Positions 1 to 5,470 of a stretch of DNA of 5,470 bases are shown here, piece after piece. Source of the stretch: an uncultured Roseiflexaceae bacterium (lineage in GTDB: Bacteria > Chloroflexota > Chloroflexia > Chloroflexales > Roseiflexaceae); the NCBI GenBank assembly GCA_903868295.1, contig CAIPUQ010000108.1, positions 1-5,470 on the forward strand, read 5' to 3'. Numbering within the stretch: position 1 is the first letter of the stretch; each line of letters starts with the position of its first letter. A program made the position numbers and the translations under genes. The notes under the pieces were generated by a model that did no database searches, was not told the origin of the DNA, and saw nothing but the letters and a program-made list of their open reading frames with translations.

Positions 1-23
1 CAATGAGTACATTGATCGTGTCT

Positions 24-79
24 GATGTGGTCTGTGGCCTGAGGCCTGTGGCTTGTGGCCTGTGGCCTGAGGCTGGAGC
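24..79. repeat. Degenerate 7-bp tandem repeat (CCTGTGG/CCTGAGG)
   Basis: Successive heptamers from 31 are TCTGTGG, CCTGAGG, CCTGTGG, CTTGTGG, CCTGTGG and CCTGAGG, with weaker units at 24-30 and 73-79. About six good copies are in register without gaps. T/A variation at position 5 creates local inverted repeats such as GGCCTGAGGCC at 36-46. It looks like a small minisatellite in host or element-flanking DNA, and nothing suggests it is coding. Confidence 0.8.
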
Positions 80-419
80 AGTGCAAATTCGCAAACAACG
101 CGCGTTTGATGCGGGGTTCTCGAAGGCGAACGTCGGGCGCGCTGCATGCGGGGAAAGCTATGCTGGCGCACTACCGGTAACTGCCACAGCTTCACGCAGC
201 GTTGTCGCAGCAGAAGTGTCAGAGTGCTACTCTCCGTGCCACCACGACTGCGGGCGTTGCCATCGGTTGTTACGCGGCTGTGTGGGCATGCATGTCTTTG
301 TCTACTTCTTCCAAACGAATCTGCATCGGCATTTTCACGGGGGTTGTTCGAGATTGAGTGGCAGTGGGCGGTGTTACAAATCGGCGTTACATCACTACTG
401 CGCGTGAGAGTGCTCTGCG

Positions 420-827
420 ATGGTGCGCACCCGTGCAGCTGCTATTTCGTTGGAGACCTTCAGGCGCAATTCTCGGACTGCTGTCATCAAGTGCAAAGGC
501 ATCAAGTTTGCCGCTGCTGACATCTGTGCCAGATTGCATGCTTTGCCATGCCATGCAGGCTGCACTGCTGCAGCTGTTGCAAATCTGGCTGCTGCACGCC
601 GCGCACACGCTGCTGCGATCACTGCGGCGAAAGCTGCCTTCGTTGAAGCGTTACCGTCGCTGGTCAAACTGATGCAGGACACTGAGCTGGCCTCAAATGC
701 CGCTGGTATTCATCGTTTGGTGTCCATGTGCCATGCTGTACGTCGGCCACTGTTGCCAGAGTTGGGTTTGGGAGCTGGGCTGCAGCGGCAAGGCGCGGGT
801 TGGTCGGGGAGCTGCCAGCGAGTCTGA
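420..827 (+). CDS. Doubtful alanine-rich open reading frame, unknown
   Basis: 135 codons starting at an ATG with G at -3 and +4, an acceptable eukaryotic start context. The product is alanine-rich and basic (MVRTRAAAISLETFRR at the start), with a plausible helix-forming middle of alanine, leucine and lysine. I recognise no family. Much of the alanine comes from an imperfect GCTGCA-type trinucleotide pattern at about 550-650, which also gives an alanine-rich frame on the opposite strand, so the composition may reflect the repeat rather than a gene. The same frame is open from 3 to a TGA at 405-407, twelve bases before this ATG. It points towards RepHel, so the two would be convergent. An AATAAA on the plus strand at 1159-1164 could serve it. 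Confidence 0.15.
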   Translation: MVRTRAAAISLETFRRNSRTAVIKCKGIKFAAADICARLHALPCHAGCTAAAVANLAAARRAHAAAITAAKAAFVEALPSLVKLMQDTELASNAAGIHRLVSMCHAVRRPLLPELGLGAGLQRQGAGWSGSCQRV

Positions 828-907
828 CATGAGGGGCGTGAGTGGGTGCCAGGCGTCGACATGGAGGTCGAACAACGGAGTTGAGTGCAAGCTGGGTGCT
901 GGATATA

Positions 908-944
908 GGGGGGGAGATGGGGGGGGCTCTCCGCTGCGGCGGAG
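908..944 (+). other. G-run block (potential G-quadruplex) followed by a hairpin
   Basis: Runs of seven G (908-914) and eight G (919-926) separated by AGAT meet the usual four-G-tract pattern on the plus strand. A perfect 6-bp stem follows immediately at 929-944, CTCCGC-TGCG-GCGGAG. On the minus strand, in the RepHel direction, it is a C-rich tract just past the AATAAA at 963-968. Structure formation is inferred only from base content. Confidence 0.45.
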
Positions 945-962
945 TCAGGGGCTGCCATTCAT

Positions 963-968
963 TTTATT
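963..968 (-). promoter_or_regulatory. Candidate poly(A) signal AATAAA downstream of RepHel
   Basis: The plus strand reads TTTATT, so the minus strand carries AATAAA about 215 nt after the RepHel stop codon. It lies in a short AT-rich island within otherwise GC-rich sequence. The position suits a 3' UTR, but a hexamer match alone is weak evidence, and many protists use other signals. Confidence 0.35.
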
Positions 969-1019
969 AATGTGACGGCCGGGCTGCCGAACGAACCATA
1001 ACAGCCTACGTTGAACGAA

Positions 1020-1034
1020 ACCTCCACAGGAGGT
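1020..1034. repeat. Short perfect hairpin ACCTCC-ACA-GGAGGT
   Basis: A 6-bp perfect stem with a 3-nt loop, directly left of the two inverted repeats at 1044-1079. Three hairpin-forming stretches within 60 bp is more than ordinary flanking sequence usually shows. No function is demonstrated. Confidence 0.35.
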
Positions 1035-1055
1035 GCAGGGGGCGTGCTAAAGCAC

Positions 1056-1079
1056 TGCTCGCTGCCCAAAGCGCGAGCA
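1056..1079. repeat. Hairpin-forming inverted repeat, weak candidate for a Helitron 3' hairpin
   Basis: TGCTCGC (1056-1062) pairs with GCGAGCA (1073-1079). Two more inner GC pairs (1064-1065 with 1071-1072) leave a one-base bulge and a 5-nt loop, CCAAA. It lies about 100 nt downstream of the RepHel stop, on the side where the Helitron 3' hairpin should be. No CTRR terminus lies about 10 nt beyond it on the minus strand, so the assignment to the transposon end is weak. A second small inverted repeat, GTGCT-AA-AGCAC, abuts it at 1044-1055. Confidence 0.4.
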
Positions 1080-1180
1080 TCATCTCCACGACCTACGCCT
1101 GTCCAAGCTGCAAGTACAGTGAGGCAGTGCCAACATGCTTCCCGAGGACCCAGTGCACAATAAAATCGGCAGCTCACCTT

Positions 1181-4100
1181 TTACCTAATTACAGGGTCTC
1201 GTAACAGAGCCAGCAACGCTTTGTTTACCTTATTCTTCATGAAGGTTTCATTGCGCGGGCTGCAAAATTTGATTCTATCCCAACTTTGAACACGGGAGAG
1301 AGCCACGTAAATAAGACCGTGGGCAAAAGCATCAGCTTCCATTATCAATCCGATGTTGGCCAAAGTTTGACCTTGACTTTTGTGTATGGTAACACAGTAG
1401 GCCGGGATGATCGGAAATTGAATGCGGCTGAAGGTGAAAGGCAAACCCGAGTTCTCAGTGTCAATTGTGAAACTGCATCTGGGAAAGATGACAATGCGCT
1501 GTGCTCCTGGCCCGTTCAAGAGACGAACTTGACAGGTGAATGTGGTCCATGTTAACATTTCACACAACGTTCCATTACACACAGACGGAGGACTGTAATT
1601 GCGAATAATCATGTATCGCGCGTGTTTCTTGAGAATAAGATGTGCAGGTGGTACACCACGCAAGTTCAAACTGGCAATATATTCCAACGGATACAAATCA
1701 GGAGTCTGGCACGCTTGCGTATCATCAACAGCTATCGCGGTGTGAGCCTCCCCTGGAACCAATTGCAAAGCAGCCGAGTTAACAACAGCACACTGGTCGA
1801 GGGTCATTGCCAATATCATACTGTTCGAACTGTAGTTGGTGATGTCAGGATAAGTTGCAGCCAAGAGAGTCGCGACGTTGACGACTCGGCTGCTCTCAGG
1901 AACATCAATGGTATCGATTGCTCCGTCACCTACAGATTCCAAAAATGATGCAAACTGAGCATTCGAAGCGGCCCGAAAATTGACAGTGAACGTAAACTTG
2001 TGAGCCTCCTGGAACCAATCAGCTGACAATAATGAGTGTCGCGCTGCATCGCTGTGCCGGACAACAGGTGCCAACTGCCGGAAGTCGCCGAGAAACACAA
2101 CCACTTTCCCTCCGAATGGATGATCATTCTTCATGAGCGATTGCAAGCTGCGGTTCACAGCTTCAGCGACGTCCGTGGACACCATGCTGATTTCGTCCCA
2201 TAAAATCACCGCACAATTTCTGATGGCAACTTTCGTTTTGGCATCCCAAGAACAATAAGTGTCATTGTGCACGTTGACCGGTATCTTAAAAGCAGCATGG
2301 GCAGTGCGTCCATGAGGCAGAACAGTGGAAGCCAGTGCGCTGGCAGCAACACAAATACATCCTTTGCCTTTGAGCCGCATCGACCGAACAACATGATGTA
2401 CCCAGATGGACTTGCCCGTTCCAGCTCTAGCTAAGACGGCAACAGCGTTGTTGCCGGCATTGGATTGATGCACCAATTCCGACACAAAGTTAAAGGCTGT
2501 TTGCTGCTCAGTGGTCATGGGGGGCAAAACAGAAACATTGTCACCATCAAAATCATAATCGGATGGTACTGCTGCGTCATCAGAATCATCAGGCAAATCG
2601 GACATGTCGATACCAATATCAATATCCTCCAAAGATTTGCCGGCATCTTGCATGTAAATCTGAATCTCCCGTAACGCTGATGCTACTGCAGCAGGTGTGA
2701 CGCCTCTAATGTCACACAAATCAACTGCAAAGTGATTGAATAGAGCCTGCGCATTTAGAGCCTTGACATTGATGAGCATCATCGCAAAAGCGTGCCTGGT
2801 CCGAGATAACGACATAATTTGAACGTCAATAATTTCTTGAAAGGCAGCAATCCATTCACTGTCATCGTGTGACAATCCCCAGGCTGCACATGCTTGCCGA
2901 AACGTAGGGTAGATGTGGTTGTTAACTGTCAGTAAATCCTGAAAGGACAAAGCACCTTTAACACAATCCAGTAGGCACCGCAAAGCGTGCAACTCCACAT
3001 TTCTTTGCGACACGCCGTACAACCGTCCGATTGACATTCTGGTATCTTCCCTCGCAAACCAAGATCCATGCTTCCATACGTAGTGTTCAGGGATGTCCTT
3101 GTACAGCCATTGTCGAGCTTCAGCATCACGATTGTTCAAATGAAACCATTCCAACAGTGTTGAGGTTTGCCGTTCGGCTGCTTCAATCAAGTCCCTGGGA
3201 TCACTTTCAGGATCAAAGATTACTTGGGGGCAATCAGGCAAGTGAACATCTAATCGAAACACTGAGGGGAATTCCTTGTGCAACTTCAGGCCCAGCAGTC
3301 TCCAGGCAGCTTCACTGGCAGACAACATTCGGCCACTCAAAAATGCATTGATTTCATCAACACAGACGGTAGCATGATCGGGGCTTTTGAATACATATTT
3401 GTACACGTATTTAAAGCAGCGCTTGTGAGCAGCCACTTCAACATTGATGTGGCAATCGAACATCAACAGCAGCATCGGATTATATGGCACCACCCATTCG
3501 TCGGTAACAATGCGATCACCAACCACTGTTGTGTATCGACCGCGCCGTCGATATTGCGGATAACCATCACCCCGAGTAGAAGTGCTGTCAGTCATAGATT
3601 TGGGAAACTTGCGAAAGCATGAGCCATCTTCTGATTTGGTTCTGCAACCTGATGCTGGGGAACAATCGCAAGGTGAGTGAATATTTGTTCTGGTCACAAT
3701 CGCGTGCAACGCCGCATTGACCCGGGGACACGGAACTTCGGCGCAAACTATTTCGTCGATGTGTCGGGGTGAAATCACCTTATTTTCCAAAATGATCAAT
3801 ACATGGGCATGGGGCAAACCCCGAGCTTGCCACTCTATCCGATGGACATGGGCTAGTACTTTGCCGAACAACTTCTTACCAACAATTAAATCCATCATTG
3901 CGTTGAATTTGAGCAGAAATACCCGTGCCACAATGTCGGGATGGTGTTTCCAATGAGAATGATTTGGAACATTTTCCTTGATTTCACGCCAATTGGGATT
4001 GCAAGTCATGGTGATAAAAAGGTCCGGTTTGGAAAAGCGCCTGGGCAACGCCATAGCATCTAAATACAGTTTGTGATAATACTTTGGAGAACCCACGAAA

Positions 4101-5470
4101 CTGGCAGGTAAAACAACAGGATTGCCAATATCCCCAGCGTTCAGATGCGCACTGACTTGATCGATGATGGCTTTGGCTGACGCCGATCGGTATTTGGCTT
4201 GCTGTGCAGCAGTAGCATGGAAAGCAAGCTCCCTAGCTTCAACAACAGCCATCGCATCGCACAAAAACTCCAATTGCAGACGTTCACACTGCTGCACGTG
4301 GGTCGGCTGCTCCCGATGCATCATGTGATATCGCATGTACTCCATAAGAGATATTGACCTGCCATTGTAATTCAATCGAGGATGCCAACCGGAGCAACCT
4401 GGATCAACATGTCAGATGATACGAACACTCTCACGATGGACAAACCGCATCAAACCTGTAGGAAACAGCAAAGGATAAGCCAATGCTTGATAATATTGAT
4501 GACTGTCCCAAATAGATTGATAACGACCACTGTGATTGGTTACAACAATGTCGCGCTTAAATCCAGGTCGGGACAAAATGGCCCCAACGTCAAAATTCTG
4601 CATGTCATCTGTTGCTTGCCAAGTCAGATGCGGCACATCAGAGGACGCCGCTGCACGGTAGGTTTGAGCTAGATGGTTGTGATGAAGGAACAGATCGTGC
4701 AGTTGTTGCAAAATTGCCGGTTCAGGTTGATTGCGATAGTCAGCAGCCACGTCCAATCGGCGCTGCGTCGCTTGAGCAGTGTCCAACAAAAATATTTGGG
4801 CAAAACAATGAGGCGCATCACCGAGTGGCTGCAGAGTGCCCATACGATGATATGATTTGCCACTGAGCACAAACGTGCCATCAACCAAACTCTTGTCCTT
4901 GTGACCCACTGATGTGAATGCCATTAATGAGTTGTAGGCTCGGATGTTGGAACGCACTGGCACGCTCAAAATGATTTCCGAAATACTGGGCGGAACAATA
5001 TTGTTGTCCTCTAACACAATGGAACCACTGCCACAACAATTGAGCTTTTCATGAGGCCACGTCCGGGCTCTACAAAACGGACACACGACCGACATTGTTC
5101 CCAAGAAATGGGGCTCGACATTCAGAGATGATGTCATGCCACTGCGAGCAAGGATTCGATGCCGGGCACCAATCGTAGGCTTCGCACAGGAACCCCTCTT
5201 AGGATGGCAACCATGACATGAACCGCACACTGTAAAACAATCAGACCCAGGGTGACTGTACTGGCATCTCATACACGGACACGGCCCATCAGAAGCATGC
5301 CGGAACCCACACAATATGCAAACCCTGATAGGAGCCGATCTCGTCCTCTTCGCACGCGCCACATTACCTATGAGGACGCGAGGAGCATATGCAAGTGCTG
5401 CAGCTGGGACAGAACGAATGTGCCTGGAAGGAGATGGGGAGCGAGTGAGGCTACAATTATCGTGAGATGA
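1181..5470 (-). CDS. Helitron RepHel protein (HUH Rep nuclease plus Pif1-like helicase), spliced, 5'-partial
   Basis: Read as join(1181..4398, 4456..5470) on the minus strand: 1410 codons to a TAA at 1181-1183, open at the right edge. Residues are numbered from the edge. Known family role: nicks and joins DNA ends and unwinds DNA during rolling-circle transposition, presumably in the nucleus. Seen: a cysteine cluster at 51-95; CPFC...CC at 130-146; the Helitron block SNIRAYNSLMAF near 174-185; LLFPTGCSGWHPR spanning the splice junction; TCNPNW near 470; the HUH pair in LPHAH (H535, H537); catalytic tyrosine candidates Y669 and Y673 in KYVYKYV; Walker A ARAGTGKS (995-1002); Walker B WDE (D1073, E1074); GDFRQ (1109-1113); NFR (1145-1147); HKSQG (1344-1348); YVALSRV (1369-1375). 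No frameshift, and the only in-frame stop lies in the intron. The C-terminus ends where the family usually ends. No in-frame ATG precedes the zinc cluster, so the real start lies outside the window or beyond another intron. Family assignment is very secure; exon structure is inferred. Confidence 0.95.
1271..2524 (-). other. Pif1-like SF1B helicase domain of RepHel
   Basis: Motifs occur in order: a Q-motif-like TTEQQTAF near 2515; Walker A ARAGTGKS at 2431-2408; Walker B ILWDEISM around 2197-2192; motif III GDFRQLAPV from 2089; motif IV NFR; motif V TIHKSQGQT around 1384-1370; and motif VI YVALSRV at 1309-1289. This is the expected 5'-to-3' DNA helicase of Helitrons, which unwinds the displaced strand. 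The first Walker A position is alanine rather than the usual glycine, which the (A/G)xxxxGK(S/T) consensus allows. An acidic linker rich in D and S (about 2632-2537) separates it from the Rep half. Confidence 0.93.
3386..4018 (-). other. Rep HUH endonuclease core of RepHel
   Basis: The block starts at FITMTCNPNW (4018-3989), the first Rep motif. The metal-binding histidine pair of LPHAH is encoded at 3811-3809 and 3805-3803, preceded by EWQARG as in most Helitrons. The two tyrosines four residues apart in KYVYKYV are encoded at 3409-3407 and 3397-3395. In characterised Helitrons these tyrosines attack and covalently hold the DNA strand ends. A cysteine-rich stretch between the two motifs (CDCSPASGC, about 3672-3640) is also typical of the family. 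All catalytic residues are present. Confidence 0.93.
4399..4455 (-). other. 57-nt GT-AG spliceosomal mini-intron in RepHel
   Basis: On the minus strand the upstream exon ends TACAG, the intron begins GTTTGATG, and it ends GTTGATCCAG before exon sequence GTTGCTCC. A perfect CTGAC branch-site match lies at 4415-4411, with its A 13 nt before the acceptor. Without splicing the frame runs into a TGA at 4414-4412. With splicing a phase-1 glycine codon is rebuilt and the protein reads LLFPTG-CSGWHPR, restoring a conserved Helitron block in which LLFPxG is directly followed by GWHP. The length is 19 codons, so the frame is unchanged; only the stop and non-conserved residues are removed. There is no long pyrimidine tract, which is common in very short introns. 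Confidence 0.85.
5033..5320 (-). other. N-terminal cysteine-rich, probable zinc-binding region of RepHel
   Basis: Two clusters are visible. The first (5186-5320) has ten cysteines with several CxxC or CxC spacings, including CILC, CPCMRC and CGSCHGC, plus histidines. The second (5033-5083) has CPFC, then W and E, then CC followed by GSGSIVL, which matches the CxxC...W..E...CC..G pattern common at the start of Helitron proteins. Such clusters are thought to bind zinc and to help in DNA recognition; that role is inferred here. The first cluster is richer in cysteine than the part of the family I can recall, and it begins very near the window edge. Confidence 0.7.

Larger units (their letters stand above)
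80..1180. other. No recognisable gene: 3' flank of RepHel and/or host DNA
   Basis: About 1.1 kb with overlapping short frames on both strands, none resembling a known protein. It is GC-rich and full of CTG/CAG-like trinucleotides at about 540-640, in contrast with the more balanced composition of the RepHel exons. It should contain the RepHel 3' UTR and possibly the Helitron 3' end and the junction with host DNA. I cannot place that junction. Confidence 0.6.
1181..5470 (-). mobile_element. Autonomous Helitron (rolling-circle transposon), partial
   Basis: The coordinates are the minimum supported span, set by the RepHel gene. The element runs on the minus strand, so its 5' end lies beyond the right edge and its 3' end should lie left of 1181. 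Canonical Helitrons begin with TC, end with CTRR about 10 nt after a hairpin, and insert between A and T. I found hairpins left of 1181 but no CTRR end (YYAG on the plus strand, preceded by A) suitably placed next to one. The 3' end may therefore be non-canonical, degenerate or outside the window. No transposase of another class, long terminal repeat or terminal inverted repeat was seen. The intact reading frame suggests a fairly young or still functional copy. Confidence 0.88.

Noticed and set aside
24..79. CRISPR-like array
   Set aside because: The units are 7 bp, contiguous and without spacers, so it is a simple tandem repeat, and the context is eukaryotic.
3..407. A 134-codon plus-strand frame at the left edge
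   Set aside because: It runs through the heptamer repeat, has an erratic composition, overlaps other frames of similar length and shows no family resemblance.
1150..1153. CCAG on the plus strand (CTGG on the minus strand) as a Helitron 3' terminus
   Set aside because: It is not preceded by A on the plus strand (no T after it on the minus strand), and it lies between the gene and the hairpins rather than beyond a hairpin.
1286..3956. Several plus-strand frames of 60-115 codons, and short minus-strand frames, across the RepHel exons
   Set aside because: They lie over clearly conserved RepHel coding sequence in other frames and resemble no known protein.
4412..4414. TGA as an inactivating nonsense mutation or a selenocysteine/readthrough codon
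   Set aside because: It lies within an intron with matching donor, acceptor and branch site, and the surrounding 19 residues are absent from the conserved block. The rest of the frame is intact.
4375..5362. Two separate genes with non-ATG starts (TTG at 4375, GTG at 5362)
   Set aside because: Both start codons are artefacts of bacterial start rules. The frames match, a good intron links them, and conserved Helitron sequence runs across the junction.

Overview
This window carries most of an autonomous Helitron, a eukaryotic rolling-circle DNA transposon. Its single large gene reads on the minus strand and fills roughly the right 78% of the window. The gene encodes the family's RepHel protein: N-terminal cysteine clusters, a HUH two-tyrosine Rep nuclease, and a Pif1-like superfamily 1 helicase. 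The host is a eukaryote, because Helitrons of this form are eukaryotic and the gene is interrupted by a convincing 57-nt GT-AG mini-intron. The lineage cannot be read from the sequence; short introns and moderate base composition would fit several algal, oomycete, fungal or other protist groups.

Layout by region. Positions 1-1180 hold no gene I can name: a degenerate 7-bp tandem repeat (24-79), CTG/GCA-rich sequence with a doubtful alanine-rich plus-strand frame (420-827), a G-run block beside a small hairpin (908-944), three further hairpin-forming stretches or signals near the end of the gene, and a minus-strand AATAAA (963-968). Positions 1181-4398 are the large exon encoding most of the Rep domain and all of the helicase. 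Positions 4399-4455 are the intron. Positions 4456-5470 are the upstream exon, encoding the zinc-binding region and the start of the Rep region. The frame stays open to the right edge, so the true N-terminus and the Helitron 5' end are not in view, although a strong splice acceptor at 5424 may mark another intron.

Taken at face value, the coding sequence is two open frames of about 316 and 1064 codons separated by a TGA. They lie in the same frame. Removing the intron joins them so that the conserved block reads LLFPTG-CSGWHPR without a break, which is what the family shows here. All key nuclease and helicase residues are present, so the protein may be active. The Helitron 3' terminus (CTRR after a hairpin) could not be placed with confidence in the left 1.2 kb.
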